64,000 nucleotides of DNA, taken from positions 514,092 through 578,091 of the forward strand of contig NZ_VIRL01000002.1 in NCBI RefSeq assembly GCF_006874465.1, read 5' to 3'. Under the pieces are notes generated by a model. The model was given only the letters and a program-made list of their open reading frames with translations, had not been told where the DNA came from and did no database searches. This DNA comes from Microbispora bryophytorum (GTDB taxonomy: Bacteria; Actinomycetota; Actinomycetes; Streptosporangiales; Streptosporangiaceae). The position numbers and the translations under genes are program-made. Shown piece by piece: positions 54,882 through 64,000 of this stretch (positions are counted from its first letter, which is position 1; each line of letters opens with the position of its first letter).

Positions 54882-56282
54882 CTACGCCGTGCCGAGGCCC
54901 GGCTCGGTCCGCCAGAAGCCGGTCGCCCGCTCGAAGGCGTGCCCGAGGCGCAGGACGTCCATGTCGGCCCACGGCCTGCCCACGATCTGCAGGCCGACCG
55001 GGAGGCCGTCGGGCGTGAAACCGCACGGCACCGACATCGCGGGAGCGTGCAGCACGCTGATCCAGTAGCACGACCGCATCCAGGCCAGGTAGTCGGGCAT
55101 CTCCACCCCGGCCACCTCCGTGACGTACGGCTGCTCGACGGGGAACGGCGGCACCTGGCTGACGGGCGCCACCAGGAAGTCGTAGCGGCCGAAGAACTTT
55201 CGCATGCGGTGGAACAGGCCGGTGCGCAGCCGCTCGGCCCTGGCGAGATCGGCTCCGGTGACCTTCCGCCCCTGCGCCACGTTCCAGGCCACGTTGGGGC
55301 CCACCTGGGGGAGGTCGCCGAAGGCGAGCGCGTAGTACCACGACCGGTAGACGCGGAACGCCTCTTCAGCGTCGGACAGGTCCAGGTCCACCCGCTCGAC
55401 CTCGGCTCCCAGCGCGGCCAGCGTCTCGGCCGCCCGCGCCGTCGTCGTGGCCGTGCGGGGGTCGACCGGAAGGCCGCCGAGGTCGGGGCTGAAGGCGACG
55501 CGGACTCCGGCGAGGTCCATGTCGGGGGACGCCGCGAACGCCGAGCCGTCCTCGCGGATCGAGAAGGGCGAGACCGGGTCGAACCCGGCGACGGCCGACA
55601 TGAACAGCGCGAGGTCGCCGGCCGTGCGGGCCATCGGCCCCGGCACGCTGAGCGTGAACCAGGCCGCCGTCGCCGACTTCGCCGGCACCCGTCCCGGGGT
55701 CGGCCGCAGGCCCGCCACGTTGCAGAACGACGCCGGGTTGCGCAGCGACCCGCCCATGTCGGAACCGTCGGCGAGCGGCACCATCCGGCACGCCAGCGCC
55801 GCCGCCGCGCCGCCGCTGCTGCCGCCCGCGCTCTTCGACAGGTCGTAGGGGTTGCGGGTCGCCCCGAACACCTCGTTGACCGTGTGCGAGCCGGTGCCGA
55901 ACTCCGGGGTGTTCGTCTTGCCGAGCGCGATCCCGCCCGCCTCGCGGATGCGCCGCACGAGCGGGTCGTCCTCGGTGGGGACGTGCTCCGCGAAGGCCGG
56001 CGAGCCGTACGTGGTCCGCACGCCCGCGGTGTCGGCGAGGTCCTTGTGCACGACCGGGATGCCGTGCAGCGGGCCGCGCACCAGGCCGCGCCGCAGGTCC
56101 TCGTCGGCGCGTGCGGCCTGGTCGAGCGCCCGCTCGGCGGTCAGCGTCACGACGGCGTTGACCCGCGGGTTCGTCTCCTCGACGCGGCGCAGGCAGGCCT
56201 CGGTCAGTTCGACCGCGCTCACCTCGCCCGCCCGCAGCAGCGCGGCCATCTCCGTCGCGGTGAGGTCGACCAGCTCGTTCAC
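54882..56282 (-). CDS. Amidase signature family protein
   Basis: The amidase signature Ser-cisSer-Lys triad is present: the lysine in PVVHKDLADT, the cis serine in SAGGSSGGAAAAL and the nucleophile region in DGSDMGGSLRNPAS. The 466 residues match stand-alone amidases that hydrolyse small amides or nitrile-derived amides; GatA is unlikely because no gatB or gatC lies nearby and the C-terminal half differs (MRKFFGRYDFLVAPV, CGFTPDGLPVGLQIVGRP). No signal peptide is present, so it acts in the cytoplasm. ATG 56282 has no strong ribosome site. Substrate cannot be assigned. Confidence 0.9.
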   Translation of the reverse strand: MNELVDLTATEMAALLRAGEVSAVELTEACLRRVEETNPRVNAVVTLTAERALDQAARADEDLRRGLVRGPLHGIPVVHKDLADTAGVRTTYGSPAFAEHVPTEDDPLVRRIREAGGIALGKTNTPEFGTGSHTVNEVFGATRNPYDLSKSAGGSSGGAAAALACRMVPLADGSDMGGSLRNPASFCNVAGLRPTPGRVPAKSATAAWFTLSVPGPMARTAGDLALFMSAVAGFDPVSPFSIREDGSAFAASPDMDLAGVRVAFSPDLGGLPVDPRTATTTARAAETLAALGAEVERVDLDLSDAEEAFRVYRSWYYALAFGDLPQVGPNVAWNVAQGRKVTGADLARAERLRTGLFHRMRKFFGRYDFLVAPVSQVPPFPVEQPYVTEVAGVEMPDYLAWMRSCYWISVLHAPAMSVPCGFTPDGLPVGLQIVGRPWADMDVLRLGHAFERATGFWRTEPGLGTA

Positions 56283-56359
56283 GTTTCCCCCGTTCGGTGC
56301 GGTTCCCGGCCAGTCTTGTGGCCGGTGAGCCGTACGGGCGACGGCAACAGTAGACAGGC

Positions 56360-57256
56360 TCAGAGCTTCGCGATGGGGGCGGTCACGGCCTGGACGATCC
56401 GGATGAGGTTGCCCGGCGCCGTCTCGATCTGCAGGCCGCGCCGCCCGGCGGAGAAGTAGATCGTCTCGAAGCCGAGCGCGGACTCGTCCACCACGGTCGG
56501 CAGCCGCTTGCGCTGCCCGATGGGGCTGATGCCGCCGACCACGTAGCCGGTGACCCGCTCCACCTTGGCCGCGTCGGCCATCGCCGCCCGCTTGCCCTTC
56601 AGCGCCGCCGCGAACGCCTTGAGGTCGAGCTTGCCCGCCACCGGCACGACCGCGACCGCCAGCCCCGCCTCGGTCTCCGCCACCAGCGTCTTGAAGATCC
56701 GCTCGTACGGCAGGCCGAGCGCGTCCGCCGCCTCCTCACCGTACGCCTGGGCGTTCGGGTCGTGGTCGTAGGGGTGCAGGGTGAACTCCGCCTTCGCCTG
56801 CGTGAGGGCGACCGTCGCCGGAGTGCCCTGGCCGCCCTTGCTCTTGGTCTTGCTCACGACGGCAAGCCTAGTGTGACTCTCGCCGCACGCCGGGGGCACC
56901 GCGGGCAGGACGGAGCGCACAGCCTCGGGGGAGCGGGCCACCACGGCGGTGCCGTCGTCCGCGGTGATGATCGGCCGCTGGATCAGGATCGGGTGGGCGG
57001 CCATGGCCTCGATCCAGCGTTCACGGGACGGCCGGTCACGCGGCCACGACTCCATGCCCAGCTCGGCCGCGACGGGCTCGCCGAGGCGGGCGACGTCCCA
57101 GGGCTCCAGCCCGAGGCGGCGCAGCACCTCGGAGAACTCCTCCGCGCCCGGCGGGTCCTCCAGGTAGTGACGGACCGTGTACCCCGCGCCCTCGGCGTCG
57201 AGCAGCGACAGGGCCGATCGGCACTTCGAGCAGGCCGGGTTGATCCAGATCTCCAT
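56360..57256 (-). CDS. ArsC/Spx-like thioredoxin-fold protein in frame with YbaK-type Cys-tRNA(Pro) deacylase
   Basis: One open frame holds two proteins that are usually separate. Residues 1-117 are an ArsC/Spx-like thioredoxin fold: WINPACSKCRSALSLLD near the start, with a C-x2-C pair where many ArsC proteins have a single cysteine, and RPIITADDGTAVVARSPE. Residues from about 134 are YbaK/EbsC (SKTKSKGGQGTPATVALTQA, GLPYERIFKTLVAE, GYVVGGISPIGQRKRLPT), which clears mischarged Cys-tRNA(Pro). There is no stop between them. A GTG at 56857, matching the usual YbaK start and preceded by a -10-like TAGGCT, could yield YbaK alone (165 residues). Whether a 298-residue fusion is made, or two proteins, is open. 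Confidence 0.8.
   Translation of the reverse strand: MEIWINPACSKCRSALSLLDAEGAGYTVRHYLEDPPGAEEFSEVLRRLGLEPWDVARLGEPVAAELGMESWPRDRPSRERWIEAMAAHPILIQRPIITADDGTAVVARSPEAVRSVLPAVPPACGESHTRLAVVSKTKSKGGQGTPATVALTQAKAEFTLHPYDHDPNAQAYGEEAADALGLPYERIFKTLVAETEAGLAVAVVPVAGKLDLKAFAAALKGKRAAMADAAKVERVTGYVVGGISPIGQRKRLPTVVDESALGFETIYFSAGRRGLQIETAPGNLIRIVQAVTAPIAKL
56865..56870 (-). promoter_or_regulatory. -10 box for a possible leaderless ybaK
   Basis: On the minus strand TAGGCT ends seven bases before the GTG at 56855-56857. This spacing is that of leaderless actinobacterial genes. No clear -35 was seen. Confidence 0.35.
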
Positions 57257-57323
57257 GCGGCCATTGTCCCGCCCAGCTGCGGGCAAACGGGTCCTCATGC
57301 CCACCCGGCGTACGGCAAAACGA

Positions 57324-57345
57324 TCTAAAGGGGACAATCTTTAGA
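57324..57345. promoter_or_regulatory. Inverted repeat TCTAAAG-N8-CTTTAGA
   Basis: A perfect 7-bp inverted repeat with an 8-base spacer lies in the divergent gap between the arsC-like and membrane protein genes, 45 bases before the latter. It is AT-rich against a GC-rich background, which favours an operator. Confidence 0.5.
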
Positions 57346-57389
57346 CGGCCTTTGTCGATGGGGAGGGGCCGAGCGCGGAGGGGCGGCAG

Positions 57390-58064
57390 ATGGGGACGGT
57401 CGGGGATCTCGCAGGTGGTGTCGCGAAGGGACAGGCATTCCTGTTCGGCGGACTGGGGGTGTGTCTCACTCTCCGGCCGGAAGGCCTGGGGGCCAACCAC
57501 GGCATGAGTTACTACGGGGCCCACTGGCAGACCGCGCTGCCGTACGCCGCGGGCCTGGCCGGGGCCGCGCTGTTCACCCACCGGGCGCTGCGCGACGCGG
57601 CGGCCCGCACCCCGTCCCCGGCCCATCTGCGGTGGATGGCCGACTCGTTCGTCGCGCTGCTGGCCGGGATCATCCTGACGCCGTACACCCTGGGCGGGAT
57701 GGTCGACTGGGCGCATCGGGGGCTGGGCGCGGCCCTGTTCGCGCTCCAGCTCCTGCTGGCCGGACGGCTCGTCGCGTGGGCTCACGGTGACGCGGCCGGC
57801 GTGGTGTTCCTCCTGCTGCAGCTCGGCGGCGGCGTCCTCGCCGCGGTGTACGTGCTCCAGGCCGAGGGGCTGCTCATCCACGGCGAGGCGACGTTCCAGC
57901 TCGGATTCGCCCTGGTGCTGGCCAGGACGCTCCCGCTGGTCGCGCCCCCGATCGCCGCGCCGTCCGCGGCGGCGGGCGGAGTGCCGGGGCCGGTGGCGGG
58001 CGGAGTGCCGTCCGCGGCGGTGGGGGGAGTGCCGGGTTCGGCGGCGGCGGCCTCGGCCCGGTGA
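57390..58064 (+). CDS. Membrane protein of unknown function
   Basis: I do not recognise a family. The 224-residue protein has about five or six hydrophobic segments, for example QAFLFGGLGVCLTL, LPYAAGLAGAALF, SFVALLAGIILTPYTLGGMV, GLGAALFALQLLLAGRLVAW and AGVVFLLLQLGGGVLAAVYV. A short stretch, LRPEGLGANHGMSYYGAHW, sits after the first helix. The tail is Ala/Gly/Pro-rich with three GGVP units. ATG 57390 follows GGAGGGG. It follows a clear inverted repeat and is convergent with the DeoR gene. Confidence 0.75.
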   Translation: MGTVGDLAGGVAKGQAFLFGGLGVCLTLRPEGLGANHGMSYYGAHWQTALPYAAGLAGAALFTHRALRDAAARTPSPAHLRWMADSFVALLAGIILTPYTLGGMVDWAHRGLGAALFALQLLLAGRLVAWAHGDAAGVVFLLLQLGGGVLAAVYVLQAEGLLIHGEATFQLGFALVLARTLPLVAPPIAAPSAAAGGVPGPVAGGVPSAAVGGVPGSAAAASAR

Positions 58065-58089
58065 GACGGTGATCGGCCGCCGGGCCGCC

Positions 58090-58854
58090 CTACGGGCCGA
58101 TCACCTCGGCACTCGCCCTGACCAGCGCGGACGCGAGCGCGGGAGGGGGTTCCTCGTCCGTGATGAGGCCGGACAGGCCGTCCAGGGCGCACACCCGGTG
58201 GGCGGCGACCCTGCCGTGCTTCGAGCTGTCGGCGAGCACGTACGTCCGGGCGGTGCCGGCGAGGATCACGCGCTTGGTCGCGACCTCGTCCAGGAAGTAG
58301 TCGGTGAGCCCCGCTTCGGCGTCCACCCCGCCCGAGCCGAGGAACGCCACGTCGGCGCGCAGGTCCTGGAAGAACCCCAGCGTCTGGGCGTTGGAGACGG
58401 CGAGGTCGCCCTGCCGGACGCGCCCGCCCGCCACCAGCACCTCCACGCCGGGACGGCCCGCGAGCTCGGCCGCCACCAGCAGCGAGCAGGTGGCGACCAC
58501 CCCCCGGAAGGACGGGGGGACGGCCCTGGCGACGTGGACGGCGGTGGTGCCGGCGTCGACGATCACGGTCTGGCCCGGCCGCAGGAGCCGCGCCGCGAGC
58601 TCGCCGATCACGGCCTTCGCCTCCGACTGGCTGGTCGAGCGCTCCAGGTAGGACCGCTCCTCGCCGGTGCCGGACGGCGCCGGGGTCGCCCCGCCGTGCA
58701 CGCGGACGAGCAGCGCCCGGCGCTCCAGGAGCGCCAGGTCGCGCCGGACGGTCTCGTGAGAGACGCCGAGCAGCGCGGCGAGGTCCTCGGTGCGTACGGT
58801 CCCCTTCCGCCCGAGGGCCTCGATGATCCGCTGGTGGCGCTGTGCCGGAAGCAA
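58090..58854 (-). CDS. DeoR-family transcriptional regulator
   Basis: The winged helix at the start reads QRHQRIIEALGRKGTVRTED and LAALLGVSHETVRRDLALLE, typical DeoR. The sugar-phosphate-sensing domain follows with VIVDAGTTAVHVARAVP and FLGSGGVDAEAGLTDYFLDE, then VILAGTARTYVLADSSKHG. Such proteins usually repress sugar or polyol catabolic genes and respond to a phosphorylated intermediate; none is adjacent, so the target is unknown. The start is uncertain. TTG 58854 after AAGGCGGA gives 254 residues, normal for the family; GTG 58983 would add 43 unusual residues. It is divergent from hisD. Confidence 0.88.
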   Translation of the reverse strand: MLPAQRHQRIIEALGRKGTVRTEDLAALLGVSHETVRRDLALLERRALLVRVHGGATPAPSGTGEERSYLERSTSQSEAKAVIGELAARLLRPGQTVIVDAGTTAVHVARAVPPSFRGVVATCSLLVAAELAGRPGVEVLVAGGRVRQGDLAVSNAQTLGFFQDLRADVAFLGSGGVDAEAGLTDYFLDEVATKRVILAGTARTYVLADSSKHGRVAAHRVCALDGLSGLITDEEPPPALASALVRASAEVIGP

Positions 58855-59039
58855 GAGATCCGCCTTGACCGAATGTGACTGATGTTGCCCGAGAGTGTGG
58901 ATCGATGCCCGGAAACCTGTCAAGGAACCGGCCCGGAAAACGGACGTCGGCGAAGAACCCCAGCTCCGGAGTGGTGTGCGCACCGGTGAAACGCCCGTCC
59001 CGAATGCTGGACACCCGCTGGTCCGTCCCCGGCCGTCCG

Positions 59040-59045
59040 TAGACT
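59040..59045 (+). promoter_or_regulatory. -10 box of a leaderless hisD transcript
   Basis: TAGACT ends six bases before the GTG start of hisD, so transcription should begin at the start codon. A ribosome site is absent. The -35 region is not clearly recognisable. Confidence 0.55.
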
Positions 59046-59051
59046 GGGACC

Positions 59052-62033
<2,982 letters not shown>

Positions 62034-62034
<1 letters not shown>

Positions 62035-62186
62035 TGACTCTGGCGTCCGGCGGGATGATCTTCATCGGCCTCTTCCTGATCGGCGGGGTCATCTCGGGCA
62101 TCCGGCAGGGCCTCAAGCTACTGGCGGCGCTCGCCGGCGTCGGGGCCGCCGCGGCGATCACCGCGGGAGTGATGTGGTGGCAATGA
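62034..62186 (+). CDS. Small membrane protein between hisB and hisH
   Basis: A frame of 50 codons begins at the ATG that overlaps the hisB stop and ends with a TGA that overlaps the hisH ATG. The product starts [20 protein letters not shown], forms one or two hydrophobic helices ([17 protein letters not shown] and [20 protein letters not shown]) around a short basic turn (RQGLK), and ends MWWQ. Perfect packing by start/stop overlaps on both sides supports a real gene. I cannot assign a function; it has no resemblance to a histidine enzyme. Confidence 0.75.
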
Positions 62187-62815
62187 GCAAGCGCGTGGTC
62201 GTGCTCGACTACGGCTCGGGCAACCTCCGCTCGGCCGAGCGGGCGCTGGCCCGGGTGGGGGCGGACGTCACCGTCACCGCCGACTTCGACGCGGCCCTCG
62301 GCGCGGACGGGCTCGTCGTCCCCGGTGTCGGGGCGTTCGCCGCGTGCATGGAGGGGCTGAAGGCGGTGCGCGGCGACCAGATCGTCGGCCGCCGCCTGGC
62401 CGGCGGGCGCCCGGTGCTGGGGATCTGCGTCGGCATGCAGATCCTGTTCGAGAAGGGCGTCGAGCACGGCGTCCACACCGAGGGCTGCGGCGAGTGGCCG
62501 GGCGTGGTCGAGCGGCTCGACGCGCCCGTGCTGCCCCACATGGGGTGGAACACCGTGACCGCGCCCGAGGGCGGCGTGCTGTTCCGCGGCCTGGAGGAGG
62601 GGACGCGCTTCTATTTCGTCCACTCCTACGGCGTGCGCGATTGGCGGCTGGAGGCCGGCGACGGCTTCCGCCGGCCGCTGGTGACCTGGGCCGAGCACGG
62701 CGCGCCCTTCGTGGCCGCCGTCGAGAACGGTCCTCTCATGGCCACCCAGTTCCACCCCGAGAAGTCCGGGGACGCCGGGGCCGTGCTGCTGTCCAACTGG
62801 CTGAGCACGTTGTGA
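62183..62815 (+). CDS. hisH: Imidazole glycerol phosphate synthase, glutaminase subunit
   Basis: HisH releases ammonia from glutamine for HisF. The class I amidotransferase triad is present: C82 in [14 protein letters not shown], then H191 and E193 in TQFHPEKSG. The oxyanion region [12 protein letters not shown] is also normal. ATG 62183 overlaps the preceding small gene by four bases and gives 210 residues; a GTG at 62174 would add three. The partner hisF is not in the window and probably lies just beyond hisA. Confidence 0.95.
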   Translation: MSKRVVVLDYGSGNLRSAERALARVGADVTVTADFDAALGADGLVVPGVGAFAACMEGLKAVRGDQIVGRRLAGGRPVLGICVGMQILFEKGVEHGVHTEGCGEWPGVVERLDAPVLPHMGWNTVTAPEGGVLFRGLEEGTRFYFVHSYGVRDWRLEAGDGFRRPLVTWAEHGAPFVAAVENGPLMATQFHPEKSGDAGAVLLSNWLSTL

Positions 62816-63008
62816 GCGTGTCCGGCACGCGAAATCTCGAGGCAGCGGTGCGACACTGGGAACCTGCGGCACGCGACGGCTTCCACCCGTGGGCACGCGT
62901 CCCTCTCCGAGGGCGCGGTGTTCCCGCTCGTGGACACGGTGTTCCCTCGATCGGGGCCGCGGCGCCTGCGGCCGTCCAGGCCGTGACCGGACCTGAGCGG
63001 GAGGCCCG

Positions 63009-63380
63009 ATGAGCAAGGAACGGGCCCGCCGGAGGGCGGAGCGCGAAGCCGAGCGCGAACGCCTCGCGGCGGCCCGGGCCGAGCGCGACGCGAGGGCCGC
63101 CAGGCGGCGCGAGATGCGCGCACGGCTCGTCGGGCCCGTCACCGGAGCCGTGGCCGCGGTGCTGCCGCGGCCGGCCAGGCCGGTGCGGGTGGCCCGGCAG
63201 CGGGGGTATCTCGCCCGCCGCCGCCGCACGGAGAACGCCGTCGCCGTCGTGCTGTGGTTCCTGGTCCAGGCGCTCGCCTGGATTCTGCTCGACTCGTGGA
63301 TGGCCCGCCTGGGCGTGTTCCTCGGTTCGATCCTGCTTCTCCCGGTGCTCGTCACCATCGTTTTCGACCGGAGGTCATGA
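63009..63380 (+). CDS. Small basic membrane protein in the his operon
   Basis: The 123-residue protein starts with about 45 residues of alternating Arg, Glu and Ala ([20 protein letters not shown]), probably a charged helix. One or two membrane helices follow near 80-118 ([20 protein letters not shown] and [19 protein letters not shown]). No enzyme motif is present. ATG 63009 follows GGGAGG, and its stop is four bases from the hisA ATG. The 193-base gap before it (62816-63008) holds nothing I recognise. Function unknown. Confidence 0.75.
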   Translation: MSKERARRRAEREAERERLAAARAERDARAARRREMRARLVGPVTGAVAAVLPRPARPVRVARQRGYLARRRRTENAVAVVLWFLVQALAWILLDSWMARLGVFLGSILLLPVLVTIVFDRRS

Positions 63381-63384
63381 CCAA

Positions 63385-64000
63385 ATGTCGCTCGTATTGC
63401 TCCCAGCCGTCGACGTCGCCGACGGCCAAGCCGTCCGCCTCGTGCAGGGTGAGGCGGGGACGGAGACCTCGTACGGGGATCCGCTCGCCGCCGCCCTGGC
63501 CTGGCAGAAGGCGGGCGCGGAGTGGGTCCACCTGGTCGACCTCGACGCGGCGTTCGGCCGGGGGAACAACCGCGAGCTGCTCGCCTCCGTCGTCGGCGCG
63601 CTCGACGTGAACGTGGAGCTGTCCGGTGGGATCCGCGACGACGCCTCGCTTGAGGCCGCGCTGAGCACCGGCTGCCGCCGGGTCAACATCGGCACCGCCG
63701 CGCTGGAGAACCCGGAGTGGTGCGCCAAGGCGATCGCCGAGCACGGGGATCGCATCGCGGTGGGGCTCGACGTGCGCGGCACGACGCTGGCCGCCCGCGG
63801 CTGGACCCAGGAGGGCGGCGACCTGTGGGAGGTGCTCGACCGGCTGGAGTCGCAGGGCTGCCCGCGCTACGTCGTCACCGACGTCACCAAGGACGGCACG
63901 CTTCGCGGTCCCAATCTCGACCTGCTGCGCGAGGTCTGCGCGCGGACCGACCGCCCGGTCGTCGCCAGCGGCGGGGTGTCCTCACTGGACGACCTGCGAG
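63385..64000 (+). CDS. priA: Phosphoribosyl isomerase A (HisA/PriA), 3' end outside window
   Basis: The visible 205 residues form most of a beta/alpha barrel isomerase. It has D10 in [10 protein letters not shown], the [11 protein letters not shown] loop at 18-28, [10 protein letters not shown], and [13 protein letters not shown] at about 165-177, which hold the catalytic and phosphate-binding residues. In actinobacteria this enzyme usually serves both histidine (ProFAR isomerase) and tryptophan (PRA isomerase) synthesis, and the loop sequence matches that PriA form; dual activity is inferred. ATG 63385 follows GGAGG. The last 35-40 residues are cut by the window edge. Confidence 0.94.
   Translation, partial: MSLVLLPAVDVADGQAVRLVQGEAGTETSYGDPLAAALAWQKAGAEWVHLVDLDAAFGRGNNRELLASVVGALDVNVELSGGIRDDASLEAALSTGCRRVNIGTAALENPEWCAKAIAEHGDRIAVGLDVRGTTLAARGWTQEGGDLWEVLDRLESQGCPRYVVTDVTKDGTLRGPNLDLLREVCARTDRPVVASGGVSSLDDLR

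Noticed and set aside
54882-56282. Amidase as GatA of the tRNA amidotransferase
   Set aside because: No gatB or gatC neighbour, and the C-terminal half does not follow the GatA pattern.

Overview
The window is a chromosomal segment of a high-GC Gram-positive bacterium. The division and cell wall (dcw) cluster, a MurE with the DNPR motif for meso-diaminopimelate, DivIVA/SepF/YlmG downstream of ftsZ, a T-box before ileS, a PriA-type HisA, many GTG starts, leaderless genes and long Pro/Ala/Gly-rich tails all point to a filamentous actinomycete. My best guess is the Streptosporangiaceae group; this is inferred from gene order and protein style, not from a marker gene search.

Layout. 1-0.7 kb: the 5' part of a MoxR ATPase gene, leaving leftward. 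1.1-23.3 kb: the dcw cluster, all rightward and mostly with 1-8 bp overlaps: mraZ, rsmH, an ftsL-like gene, ftsI, murE, murF, mraY, murD, ftsW, murG, murC, ftsQ, ftsZ, ylmE, sepF, ylmG, divIVA, then an uncharacterised membrane protein with two Cys/His modules. This one block makes lipid II and builds the septal and polar growth machinery. 23.5-26.9 kb: ileS on the other strand, led by a T-box. 27.2-29.3 kb: a DksA/TraR-type zinc-finger gene, lspA and an RluD-type pseudouridine synthase.

29.4-44.8 kb is an accessory and signalling region. It holds three transmembrane Ser/Thr kinases, two of which share a roughly 145-residue extracellular domain. Between them lie two secreted zinc peptidases (M14 and M1), a NarL-type two-component pair, a GNAT acetyltransferase, a TipA-like MerR regulator and a small secreted protein.

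44.8-54.2 kb: an attenuator-type leader precedes a chorismate mutase fused to a DAHP-synthase-like domain that has lost its active-site motifs. Then come dnaE, interrupted by an in-frame amber codon 76 codons before its natural end, a class A penicillin-binding protein and murA with Asp in place of the fosfomycin-target Cys. 54.3-59 kb: small membrane proteins, an amidase, an ArsC-YbaK reading frame and a DeoR regulator. 59-64 kb: the histidine operon hisD-hisC-hisB-(50-aa membrane protein)-hisH-(membrane protein)-hisA/priA, cut by the window end.

No tRNA, rRNA, CRISPR array, insertion sequence or prophage gene was recognised. The most unusual points are the interrupted dnaE, the dead-looking DAHP synthase/chorismate mutase fusion with its terminator leader, the twin Cys-module membrane protein beside divIVA, the repeat-bearing tails on FtsI, FtsW and the class A PBP, and the shared sensor domain of the kinases.
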